The position numbers were made by a program, and so were the translations under genes. Below the pieces are notes generated by a model, which was not told the origin of the DNA, made no database searches, and saw only the letters and a program-made list of their open reading frames with translations. DNA of 64,000 nt from Cudoniella acicularis (lineage: Eukaryota; Ascomycota; Leotiomycetes; Helotiales; Helotiaceae): NCBI GenBank assembly GCA_013054445.1, contig JAAMPI010000004.1:1-64000 (forward strand), given 5' to 3'. Shown one piece after another: positions 10,351-22,031 of the stretch; position 1 is the stretch's first letter, and the number at the start of each line of letters is the position of its first letter.

Positions 10351-13116
10351 TTAAAACAGGTCTGTAACTGCTCCGTGGGAAGCATCGCTGACCAATCTTG
10401 CATATTTCGCTAAAACCCCCCTATTTACCGCGCTCTTGGGAGCTTTCCAGGCCTTGCGTCTTTGGGCAATCTCCTCGTCGCTTACGTCCATGTTCAATGT
10501 GTTCGTTTCGGCTGAGATTGTGACAATATCGCCATCTTTGACCAATGCGATGGGTCCACCGACTGATAAAATGTGTCAGTCATAATGCTTAAACGTAAAT
10601 TCGAGGAGGAACTTACCAGCAGCTTCGGGTACAACATGTCCAACGATGAATCCATGACTAGCGCCAGAGTACCTACCATCAGTAACGAGGGCTACGTTTT
10701 TCAGTCCGGCTCCCATGATGGCGGCACTTGCTTTTAGTCTACGATATAAAGAGATTAACATTTCGTTGACACTCTGGAACCAAAAAAACAGATGGAATTG
10801 CGACGAATAGAAGTTACAAAAAAAAATAAGAAAGATTCGACTGGTTATAAAAAGAAGAGAACTTGCAAACTCTTACTTAGTAGTACATGTCAAAGTTTAA
10901 TGAAATTGGAGACTCACTGCTCTGGCATACCCGGTCCACCTTTGGGTCCTTCGTATCTGACTATCAAAACCAGGTTCTCGCCATGAGGAATCTCGCCTTT
11001 GTTGAGCGCAGCATCCAACTGGTGCTCTTTATCAAAGACTCGGGCTTTACCAGTAAATACAAGTCCTTCTTTTCCTGTGATCTTTGCGACCGCTCCGCCA
11101 GGACTAAGATTACCTCTCAAGATTTGGAGATGACCAGTCTTCTTGATAGGATCAGAAAGTGGTCTGATGATCTTCTGATCACCAGGTAAAGAGGGGAACG
11201 ATTCCAAGTTTTCGGCTAGAGTCTTGCCCGTGACAGTAGGGATGCTCCCGTTCAGTAATCCCGCAGCAACCAGGAGTTTCAAAACCGAAGGTGTTCCGCC
11301 GATGTTGTAGAGATCTTCCATGAAATATTTCCCAGATGGCGCCAAGTCGGCAATAAAAGGAATCTTATTGCTCACACGTTGGACGTCGTCCAAGGTCAAT
11401 TCTACTTCTGCAGTTACAGCCTTCACAAAATTAGTACTTGATATTTTTGAACGAAGGAACTGAGAGATGACATCCTCCCAACTCATTCGAAAAGGGATTT
11501 CAAAGAAATAAGTATATTACCATGGCCAAGAAATGTAGAACCCCGTTTGTGCTACCTCCCAATGCCATTGTCAGTATGAGAGCATTCTCAAATGACTCTC
11601 TTGTCATCAAATCTCTGGGTCTGATGTTCTTTTCCATGCATATTTTGATAGCCTCGGCAGCTTTGGTACATTCCCTCATTTTGGCAGGTGATTCGGCGGG
11701 ATTCGAGGATGATCCTGGGAGTGATAAACCCATAGCCTCGATTGCAGTGCTCATTGTATTCGCCGTATACATTCCACCACACTGAAGACTTGCTTTCAGC
11801 GCTTAAATCTCGAAAGGGGTATTATCAGATCTGACAGCTTACCGCTCCAGCCCCAGGACAGCTGTGTCTTTCCAGATCATCCATCACATCACTTGGCGTA
11901 GCTCCCTCCTTTGTAGCTTTTTCCGTTGCAAAAAGTTTGTTGTAAGCAAATGCCCCTGCCGCCTCATAACATGCGCTTATATTAACCTCCTTGTCAAGAA
12001 GTTTCGAAAAGCCTTTCTTGATGGTGCCTCCGTATATCATGATGAAAGGGCGGTTGTGTCTAGCAGCGGCCATTATCACCCCCGGCATGTTTTTGTCACA
12101 CCCCGGTATAGAGATATTGGCATCGTGATGTTGAGCACATGTGACCGTCTTTCTGTATGTTAGCAATCTTTATGAATGGTACTAGGTGTGGCTGGTAACC
12201 TCAATTGAATCTGCTATAATCTCACGGGTCTGGAGAGAGAATCTCATTCCTCGAAACACTTAGTATGAATCATGAAAAGGCAGTGATACACGAACCTTCT
12301 CCTCCCATAGTGACTACATAGGTAAGGATTGTTAGTTTAGTGACAGAAGATACAAGACCAAAGGGAGTACTTGCTTGCATCCGATACACCAATAGTATTG
12401 AATTGCCAACCAAGCATCCCTTTTTTTTGAACAGCATCTTTCACAATCTTTCCGAGATCGAGAACTGAAAGATAAGCACATTAATTTAAAATCGAAATAT
12501 TATCGTCGGTCCACGTACGGTGCATACTGTAACACATAATTCAGCATTTGTACCACATCGTTATCTCTTGGGAAACCTGCTTGCATGGATTACCCTCCCA
12601 CCACACTGTTGAGATTCTGACGACTGTTAGTATTTCCGACTGGTCGATGTATAAATATTCAAGAGACAAGCAGCGTTGCTCTCTCGTCTCGGAAACTTAC
12701 CCGACATGCGGTGCAGTTTTCATAGTGTCTCGATCACTACGGAATATCAAAGAATTAGCAATATTATTCTTTCAAAGTTCAGGACCTTGAAAAAGGTGGA
12801 AAGTATGGCTCAGCATCAGAAAAGGATTTACATACGGAACACCTGCAGCATAAAGCATAGCCTACAACATTAAACCTATACGGTGCTTGACATAATTGTG
12901 TCCCCTCTCTTACCTGAGCACCAGGAAAATCGTGGCCTTGATAGGGTTAATGTCAAAGATGATAACATGCGATAAAGGTGGACTACCTTTGGTAATCGTT
13001 GAAGACCACCTGTTCAGGGCTTGCTTTCCATTTGGAGATGTCGTGCCGGGCTCGAGGCATTTGAAATTAATGTACCTAGCCTTGTCTGGAATATTTTCGT
13101 AATTTGAGGGCTCCAT
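10351..13116 (-). CDS. ILV3: Dihydroxy-acid dehydratase (IlvD/Edd family), 14 exons
   Basis: Converts 2,3-dihydroxy-acids to 2-keto acids in valine, isoleucine and pantothenate synthesis. Inferred exons: 13116-12987, 12936-12914, 12861-12836, 12736-12701, 12616-12581, 12526-12519, 12464-12375, 12313-12296, 12249-12200, 12148-11843, 11781-11521, 11420-10918, 10738-10617, 10562-10351; total 606 aa. The joined product carries the Fe-S cysteines in WWEGNPCNMHL (Cys83), [10 protein letters not shown] (Cys156, with the adjacent Lys) and [14 protein letters not shown] (Cys242), plus [13 protein letters not shown] and [12 protein letters not shown]. Two introns start with GC. The product begins about 30 residues before conserved sequence and shows no convincing mitochondrial presequence, unlike classic ILV3. 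It may be a cytosolic paralogue, or a targeting exon may have been missed. Filamentous fungi often carry several DHAD copies. Confidence 0.93.
12519..12526 (-). other. 8-nt microexon in the dihydroxy-acid dehydratase gene
   Basis: The exon TATGCACC lies between a GC-AG intron (12527-12580) and a GT-AG intron (12465-12518). With two bases from the exon before and two from the exon after it encodes the N-M-H-L of the invariant NPC-NMH-LLDLGK motif. No other splice choice seen here restores that motif. Confidence 0.85.
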
Positions 13117-14464
13117 AGTGGGATGTAGATTTGCGAGAGGAATAAAGAATAAAGAAGAGGCAATATGAAGGAATAGGGAGATTAGACCTGACAAACTGGG
13201 AAGTTATGGGGCTGCAGATAAAGAGGAAGAGACGAAGAAAGGAAAGGCCAGAGGGAGAAAATATTTGTAGTCCAAATTTTGTCGTGGGAACAGCGGAAAG
13301 TCTCATGCTCCATTGCCCAGGAACACCCGCGAAGCTCCACTGTGTTCGTCCCGACTGCACTGCTAGTAGCGTGTCGGGCGGCCATTGAGTGTGCGAGGTG
13401 CAATGTGCTCCTCCATGGCCATGTCGCTCAACAGAGAGCATTTGGGCGGCGGCGTCTTTGATTCTCTCGCAAGACTCCGCTATCGGTGGTAGTGGAAAAT
13501 CTGATCGGGATGTCTTGCGGAGCATTTGAATATACCTTATCTTGCGTTAACCAGGTAGTCTGTACGAAGTTCGGTATCGAGGGTACTGTACCACGCGCAA
13601 GGCAAGGTCCCGAGAGTTGTGGCACACTAAGTACAGTAGCACAGGCACACCTGAGCAGGGGAAGAAGGACCTCGGCCACTTGAACATCGATCGCGTCAGC
13701 GGCAATGTATATTGGCCTATTGGCAGCTGGCGGTGTGGATTCATGCTCGTTGCGGGTGCTGCGAGTCGTCAGTGGCCGTTCTGCGTGCTCTGTGTGCCCT
13801 GTGGCCCGTGAATTCGCCCATGGAGAAGTGGGCTCGAATACCTCCGTACGGAGGTACTCGAGTACGGCTCTCTAGTGGAAGCTTCGGTCCAAAAATACCC
13901 CCCCTTCCCCCCCCCGCGAGTGCAGGGCCTGCGGAAATTTATAACAATCCAGCCCAACAGCCCCCCGTAATCTTTTTCCTCAGTTTACCAGTGGTTATCG
14001 CGGGCAGCTGGTGACAAACTCTCAAGAAAAACCCCGAGCATTTCAATGTTGGCAGACTGATCCGTGTCGGCCACTGCGTCATTTTATGATGAAATTCCCT
14101 TGGATACACCGATGATACATGGTGAGTTGTTTCCAATGGCCGCACGTCTTCTCATTGCCCACGCGTCTTCTGTCCAGTCGATCAAGCACGCCTTCGTTCG
14201 CATGGACTCCCAATATTTGAGCTTTGTCGAAGAAGCGCATCTCGAGTCAACAACCATCGACTGTCTTTACAAAGAACACGGCCGGAGACACGAAACCTCC
14301 CTTGAGGGAGGCCACGTTGTTCCCCGAGTTATCACCTGAACAACCAAACTCCCCTTGTGGCAATCGCAACCTGCACCTCAAGAATCAACAGAGTCACTGT
14401 TTTCGAGTCGCCCTTCGCCAGCAGCCCTGCATTTTGCGAATTCAAGATTCCTTTCTTCTGATAG
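13117..14464. other. Divergent intergenic region (DHAD / hydrolase-phosphatase)
   Basis: This separates two divergently transcribed genes. Several open frames of 60-150 codons exist, but they lack ATG starts or family resemblance. Homopolymeric C tracts occur near 13900-13915. I see no gene. Confidence 0.45.
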
Positions 14465-16771
14465 ATGCTTGCAATTGTTCGTGGCGCAATGGCAGTCCCC
14501 ATTTTCTTATCATGCTTCCTCTTTCGGTTCATTACGATTGTGTCGGCACTCCCAGACAACTCGTCTAGCAAATTGAGCCTCTCCACTCGAGCAATAGGAT
14601 CCAGTATTCGTCAAATATTTCTGCGGTATTTCCATGGAAGGTTTGGTATTTGGGAGACAGTTGCATATAGTTCTCTTCCCTTATTAATATTCTTGTTCAT
14701 ATGGACTAGACGCGTACCCACCAAATCTTCAGCCTCGACTTCTGTGGACAAGCCAAGCATGAATGGGTACAGCGCAAAGGACGATTCGGAAAGCCAGGGC
14801 AAGTCCTCAATGGAAAAGAGAAACGAAAATATGATCTAATGCCTGCGCGTTTATAGAAGCCGAAGCTACAGATCCTACGTTATTGAAAAGACACTCGACC
14901 CTCAAAAGTTACAAAACAAGCCATTTCAGCTACCCATCACTTCGAGTCTTCTTCCGGGCACATCCACAATTCGAGAAGCTACCCGCGACTCCTGCTCCAC
15001 TACCACTCCTGGTATTTATACATGGCCTTGGCGGTTCGGTAGCACAGTTCAATCCTTTACTCACCAGTCTTGTCAATCTTGCATCATGTTTGGCAATTGA
15101 TATGCCTGGTTGTGGTATGTCAACTTTTGAACCAAAGGCCTGGGATGCTTATACTATAGAGAATTTGGTTGAGCTGTTAGCCACGATCATTAAAGACCAC
15201 AGATGCGAGAACCAAGGTGTCGTTCTGATTGGGCACAGCCTGGGGTGCTCTTTGGCTGCTCTTATTGCCTCGAAAACTTCGCCATGCTCAAATGAACTTT
15301 CCGAACATGTGGTTGGTCTAGTCGGAGTATGTCCTCGTGCCGAACCGCCATCCGAAAATGAGGTAGCTCTTTTTAGGAAATTGCTCTGGATACCCTCTCC
15401 CATTTTTAGCCTATGGAGAGCATGGGATCGAAAAGGGGGACTGGAAAGCGCGTCCGTACACCGTTTCGTCGGCGAAAACGCCGATGACGCCACCAAAGCG
15501 CTTCAGTATCGATTCAACGAACAAAGTAGGACTCCGGTCTGGAGGCGTATGGCTTCAGGGACAATACCCACATACATCGATGGAGCTGCGGTGGGTGGAC
15601 TGCCGGGTAAAAATGTGTGGGCCGGCCTCGAAATTCCAGTTTTTCTGGTAGCTGGTGAAGCAGATCATATCACGAAACCAGTCGAGGTGGAAAAAATAGC
15701 CGCTTTTCTTGGAAAGTCCTATCCTCTACAGAGCCAAGTAGAAGAAGTTCAACCACAAGATGCAGAAACAGATGCCCCGGCTGAAGAGACACCACTGTCA
15801 ACAGAAAAGGATACAATTGAGTCGATCACAGCAGAAGACTTCTTGGAAGCCAATCCAAGTACTTTAGAAGATGCCCATGAGGACCCTTCAACACCAAATG
15901 AGTCACTTGCCACCGTTCCTCCACAGCCAATTCGACCCAAAAAGGTCCTTAAAACCACCATACTCCCCGATCCGGCGTCCCATGCCCTACTCTATCAGCC
16001 TACCAGTGTCAGAGTTCTCGCAGGGCTCATTTCTGACTTTCTCTGCCGACAAGTCTCGCCTCGGCTTGACTTAGGGTGGCAACTGTCGTATCTTTCGACG
16101 TCGGGGAAATGGGACGTTAAAAATCTTGCAAAATGGCAAGCAGTGAAGCCGGTTTCTGAGCCCATAGCAAATGTTTTTCGGGCCATGAAGACATTGCGAG
16201 AAGTTGATCCTATCCATTCACCGTCTATCTTTGTCCGGGATTGGAAGAACATAATAACAGATATTGTGGATATTTCGCACGATACGCCTGTATATGACCC
16301 CAAAGGTCTCGAAAGTGGGGGTATCCGATACCACAAATTTCCAACGATCTCTAAGATCCCGCCAACGGACGAGGAAGTGCGAGACTTTATCAATTTTATT
16401 GACAGGTTAAGGGAAGAGCAAAAGCTTCGGGTGCAAAGCGAGGGCTTGAATGAGAACAGCACATTTATAGGTGTTCATTGCCACTATGTAAGTCAAAAGA
16501 TTCCTAGTCAACTTCTAGAGTGTTTTCAGCTTGAATTGCGAAGTATTCAACCAAGCAAAGCACGCAACGCTAACTCATCGTTCTCGTTGAGGGATTCAAC
16601 CGTACCGGTTACTTTCTCGTATGCTACTTGGTCGAGCGCTGCAAGTATTCCCTGGAAGATGCCATTTCGGAATTCGCATTGAAAAGACCGAGAGGTATCA
16701 AACATGCACATTTCTTGGACAAATTGTACTTGAAATACGTTGTAGGATTAAAGAGAGCACCAACCCTGTGA
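14465..16771 (+). CDS. Alpha/beta-hydrolase fused to a dual-specificity-type protein phosphatase
   Basis: Three exons are inferred (14465-14798, 14857-16487, 16592-16771), giving 714 aa. The N-terminus has a hydrophobic start (signal or anchor) and a second membrane-like segment near residues 60-80 (SLPLLIFLFIW). The hydrolase part shows FIHGLGG (about 165-171), GHSLG with the likely nucleophile Ser239, GEADH with the likely acid Asp381, and a candidate His487 in ASHALLY. An acidic, disordered insert of about 85 residues separates Asp from His. The C-terminal part ends in HCHYGFNRTGY: Cys653 and Arg659 form the CX5R phosphatase loop, completed exactly by intron 2 removal. It continues RPRGIKHAHFLDKLY. 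Intron 1 appears to be GC-AG (14799-14856). Substrates are unknown. Single fungal proteins of this architecture may exist; the functional link is not known to me. Confidence 0.85.
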
Positions 16772-17305
16772 TTGGGTTATGTTGTTTTGCTAGGAGCTAG
16801 AATAACGATGGGTTAAATATAAATAGCGTGGTTGGGGAAAAGGCGTTGGAAAGATGGGTTTATTGGAGGTGTAAGAAATACCAAATCGAACGATGTTCCT
16901 GTTGAAACACAAGTTCCAATTCCACAGAGTGTTTTTATGAAACTCTGAGTTGAGGTGATTCGGGTTTCCATGATCCGTAACTTCGGACCGCTGCGCGAGA
17001 AGGCGGTGGACCGTGTGGATGCAGGTGGGCTTTGTCTCCGAGGCCCTACTGCACCGCGAAGCTTGCCCATTTAGCTTCTGCATCCCTGCCAGTGACGCGC
17101 TGTGCCCCGTCTGAAGTTAGACTTTATTTTTCCTATCGGCAATCTTCAACCTCCAGTACATAAAAGCAGAAGTTCCCAATTGCAGTGGCATTTGCGCGAT
17201 TGCATCGCTGAATCCTGCATTGCCTGATGCTCAATCGAGAAATCCGAGTGTCCCCAATCCCTTTGTGAGAACGAGACGCGACAACCTCGCGATATCCCCG
17301 CCAGG
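16772..17305. other. Intergenic region between tandem plus-strand genes
   Basis: 3' flank of the fusion gene and 5' flank of the membrane-protein gene. Open frames on the minus strand (16790-17083) lack a recognisable family. Nothing else seen. Confidence 0.5.
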
Positions 17306-20300
17306 ATGGCTGAGCCACCCCAGTCGAGCGAACGGATACCCCGGAACGAGGAACCTGAAGTCTCTAGCATTCGCGATGCCAGTGACAGACTGGGGGATGA
17401 AAAAGATATCGAGACTGAGATACCGACGAAGCTGTCGAGCAATGGCGGAGGAAAAAGCGAAAAAGTGGACTCGGGAGAGGCTGCAGAGACGGAGAAGAAG
17501 CCCGGTTTGGCCAAGAGGGCCTGGGATGCGCTTGGGTTGAATCCGGGGATTTTGTTGATGATGTTCAAGTATGTCTAAGAACGAGAGAGTTTGCGAATAC
17601 AATTATTGTGTAATGTGGAATGTGGGCTAATATAGGAATTCATGCAGGGGGAGTGTTGCGCCTACGATTGGGGTAGTAAGTTGTCCACCCCGTCTGAATG
17701 CTTCATCCATTTTTAGACAATACGCAGCGACAGAGCTAGGCTGATTTTGTAGGCCTTCTATCAAGCACACTCGGTTGCCTCGATTTATTCGACTCTGGGA
17801 TACCTCGTTCCCATCATCACTGTAATCTCCGTTCCGATTATGCCCAGAGCCAAGTTCTTCCAAACCCTCATACTGAACATAATCGGGATCTGTATTGGCA
17901 GTGCAATCGCAATGCTAGGCATCTGGAGCAGCATAAAAGCCCAGGAGCATACCACACCTGCTGGATCACGGCAGCAATACAATTCTTCCCAATCTGCGGT
18001 TTGTGCTATTTGGCTTTTCGCCAATATTTACTTCGTCAATTGCATGCGCGCAAAGGTGCCTGCATTGCAATTCCCCGTAATTATGTACAGTATTTTCACG
18101 AATGTGGCTTTCACTTTCGCTCCATTGTTTCAAACAGTTGTTGAAGGAGAAGCCTTGATTAAGAGGCTACTAGAAGGCTTTCTTACTGCCTTTGCGATAG
18201 CCTCAGCTGTAAATTTATTCATTGTACCAATGACCTCTCGAAATGTGCTTTTCAAGGAGCTCGAAGGGTACATTGGTGCTGTTAGGGGAACATTGTAATT
18301 TCCTCGCTCCTGGAAAGCTCGAATCAAGCTAACCACAACTCTTGCAGGAAGGCACAAACGGCGTACTTGCAGAGTTTGGAGACTAGCGATATGTTCACGG
18401 AAACAACTACAGGGGATGACAAACATAGCAAGGACGACAAAAATAGAAAGAAAGCCGGCAAGAAAGACAACCCCATTTCCACACAGACACCGCAAGCAAA
18501 GGCCCTTAAAGGAGCAATCGGAGGCTTGAAAGCACTTCACGGGAAAGTGTACGGTGATCTTCCTTTCGCAAAAAGGGAAATAGCCTGGGGGAAGCTAGAA
18601 GCAAAAGACCTCGATGAGATATTCGTTTTACTACGGGCAATTCTTATTCCACTGGTAGGTCTTAGCACAATCACTGATATCTTCGAAAGAATCGCAGAAA
18701 GACGGGGGTGGACCCATGCAGCAAGGACGCAACACGATGAAGCAGAAGCATGGGAACATGCTGAAGAAGAAGCTAAAAATGAGGAGAAGAGGGTGTGGAA
18801 CGAGATAATGAAGACACTGCACGAACCATTCGTTGTACTTGTTACGGCTCTAGATGAAGGTCTCGAGCATGCTGGATTAACCCTCGAGTTGATCACACCG
18901 CCGAAAAAGAAGAAAGGTGAGGATGAGGAATCTAAATCAGCGGACCCGAAGCCTGGACAACCTGAATTCACAAAGTTCCTCAATACTAGGACCAAGGATT
19001 TTTACGGTGGACGAGGACATACTTTGAAGGCTTGGGCTAAAGAGAAAGGATTGTCTGCGGAACAATTTGACAGTTTTCATGGGTCTACATCTGGGGAAAA
19101 CCAGCTCAATCCCAATGAAATTCAGCATGGTAGAGATCAACAGCAGCTTTACCTCATTTTGTACATGGAGTTTTTGGTAAGTAAACGTAATTCTTTGGTT
19201 TGCACAAAGGCTAATTCTTCTTGAAATGCAGTTGTATTCGGTTGGATTAGCTGTCGCAAATCTAGTAAAATTTGCAGACAAAAAGGTTGAAGATGGCGTC
19301 ATGAAGAAGAATCGTTTGATTCTCCCTGGGCTCCGTAGATTGAAGAAATGGATAACTTCGATTGGCAACGAAGACAGCACGATTGATACAGAATGTAAGT
19401 TTTCCTTCATCTACTTCAAAACCTTTGGGAATTAATCGAGCTAATGCTCTAGCAGCCCCCGATAACTTGGAGGCCGGCAGCAGAAATATTTACATGGGCT
19501 CTGGGTTCAATCCTAAAAAGGATCCAGAACATTTACCTCCAGCGACTGTATGGCAACATTTTGGCAATGGCCTCCGAGTTATTCCACGATTTCTTGGCTC
19601 GACGGAATCTGCATTTGGCTTTCGTGTTGCATGTGCTACTTTGACGATTGGTATCGTTGCTTTTTTGAAAGAGACTCAGGTGTTCTTTATTGAGCAAAGA
19701 CTGGTCTGGGCTATGATTATTATCGCCATAGGTAAGTTCTGCACTTCATTTTTAGTTTTGATTTCCTTTTTTATTTCCTATTAGGAGGACTCCGGCATAT
19801 AGTACAGGCAATGCTGACAACCCGGCCTCCTTGTAGGGATGACTATGACTTCTGGCCAGTCTATTTTCGGCTTCTTTACTCGCATAGGTGGAACCGCTTT
19901 ATCAATGGTTTTCTCGTTTGTAATCTGGTACATCGTCGATCAAAAGACACCAGGCGTCATCGTTTTCCTTTGGTTCTTCATCTTCCTGGAGATGTATTTT
20001 TTCCTGAAATTTCCCCGCTTCATCGCTGTGTGGCTCATCTGCATCGTCACCCAAGTCCTCATTATAGGCTACGAGCTTCAAGTGCGAAAGATCGGTATTG
20101 TTGCTGCATCTGCGAGTGGCCAACCATATTATCCAATCTACGAACTTGCTCCTTATCGACTGGCATGTGTAGCTGGTGGATCTTTCGTTGCATTTATTTG
20201 GACCATATTTCCCTATCCCATTTCAGACCGATCTTGGCTTCGGAGAGACCTTGGATCAACGCTTTATTTACTTGCGAATTATCATGCTGTTATCCACAGT

Positions 20301-21163
20301 ACTATTGGTGCGAGAATGCATAACACGGAGGGCGATATGGATTTGAAGACGTCTCCCGGTAGAAGGTTGAAGAAAGTAAGACATAAGATATTTGGGAAAT
20401 TGTTGATGATTCTTCCCTCTCTGCAGCGTAGGTTTCGACAAGTCATTGCATATTTTACAAGAGCTAACTTTATCTAGAACATGCCGATTGGGAGAAATGG
20501 GAATTGACTATTGGTGGCAAATTTCCAAGGGTTTGTTGTTACAGCCTCCTCGAGATTTACTCGTTCTCACAAGGTTTCTAGGACACGTATGAGGACATCA
20601 CAATTCGAGCTACGAAGTAAGTCATGTTTATGCTTTATCTTTCAAGAGACCAGCATGCTGACCAAAGCAGCATCATGAACTACATGTCCCTCATATCCTA
20701 CGCGGCTCAATCCTGGTCACAAGACGGCGGCAGCGCCTACCCCAACACAATCCCCGCTGCCCGCCGTGCCTGGATCGACGACCTGGCCCTCCTCGTCGAT
20801 AAGATCGGCCCAACCTCCCATTCCGTAACCTCCATCCTCTCCCTCCTCTCCGCCTCCGTTAAAACTGGCACCGCTCTCCCCCCTTACATGCAACTCCCTG
20901 AGCCCTACAACCTAACCAAACGACTACAAGCACTAGATAAAGGTATCTTGGACGCGAGACACGTGGAAGAGCCGGGATACTCTGCGTATGCCGTCATGCA
21001 GGTTGCGAGCGCGATGATGATGGATGATTTGAAGAGGTTGGTGGATAGTGTAAAGGATTTGGTTGGGGAGACGGATTTCTCGTTCAGGGTGGATGTGAGT
21101 GATAGTAGTGTGGATAGCACCGGATCGGAGACGAGCGAGGGGAGGAAGGGAAAGAGGGATTAA
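17306..21163 (+). CDS. ArAE/FUSC-type membrane protein (BRE4-like, DUF2421/DUF2422)
   Basis: Ten exons are inferred: 17306-17568, 17636-17672, 17753-18294, 18348-19176, 19232-19394, 19453-19731, 19837-20427, 20478-20530, 20582-20616, 20671-21163; total 1094 aa, the usual size for this family. After an acidic disordered N-terminus (about 80 aa) comes a first cluster of membrane helices (GSVAPTIGAFYQ... to AVNLFIVPMTSR, about 90-270). A charged cytosolic middle follows. The second helix cluster (about 650-830) has VACATLTIGIVAF, GQSIFGFFTRIGGTAL and VDQKTPGVIVFLWFF. The C-terminal DUF2421 region contains HADWEKWELTIGGKFPR and YMSLISYAAQSW. Relatives include yeast BRE4 (brefeldin A sensitivity) and plant/bacterial aromatic-acid exporters; a transport role is inferred, with substrate unknown. 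Confidence 0.9.
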
Positions 21164-22031
21164 AAGGATTGTTCTTGGCTGGAGTTGGGCTCACGGTTGG
21201 GCTTAGAGGATGGGATGGGCAGTTGAGCTTGTATAGGGTTTAGGATGCCTAGGAAGCGGAAGCGGTGGATATACCTTGATGATACCTGAATTGAGCTGGT
21301 GATGCAAATAAACAGAACAGACGAAATAATGATCCTGATTATGATTCATTTGTTATAATATCTCACGTGGCACAGTAATTATGCTTTCAGGTGCTGTTTA
21401 TAAAATATTTATTTCACTAAATTACAAAAGTGATACCCAAGCCAATACCTCCACCTCCCTTTCTACCATTTAGTACTAATCCCAGCATCATACCCCTCCA
21501 ACCGCCATCACCTTGTTGTTCTGTGTTGTTAGCAAGATTGTTGCAGGTTGAGAATCCTTGCTAGTACGGCTTTCTACTAATTGCTTCTTGATGTTGCGAA
21601 GGCTAGACAGACGAGTTTACGGGTTGAACAGCGTAGTTAAAGGAGGGAATATTTTGTTGTTGCATGTTGTGCTTGGGATCATATTGGTGCGGGTAGTCCA
21701 CAAGGTTTGTGTCGACGTCCTTGGTGCCGAAAGCAGTGAGTGAAAGCGAGGCTTGGTTCATGTCATCTAATGGGTGGAAGGTCGTCGTGTTCACAGAACC
21801 AATGTGTTACTGTATTTTCATGATCGGTTGGTAAACTACGCCGAAGATAGGATGGCTCAAAAATAACGATGCAACTTAAAGGACGCCAAGTTCGCCATAT
21901 TTTTGGGGTTTTATTCATGGTAATCACTAACAATCAGAATTCAAACCGAAAAAAGCAGGCATTTGAATACTTTACTAACAAATCAACGTGCCTATTTTCC
22001 CCATCAAAAGCAATTCCCAACCTCAGTGACC
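21164..22031. other. Intergenic region between convergent genes
   Basis: 3' flanks of the membrane-protein gene and the dioxygenase gene. No supported gene or repeat. Confidence 0.5.

Noticed and set aside
11401..11460. Using the continuous open frame across 11421-11486 as dehydratase coding sequence
   Set aside because: Splicing from the donor after FLAM to an acceptor at 11421 gives the expected spacing [16 protein letters not shown], with a CTAAT branch site just upstream.
13117..13525. N-terminal extension of the dehydratase through the open frame upstream of 13116
   Set aside because: It needs a non-ATG start, and the sequence is hydrophobic rather than a mitochondrial presequence.
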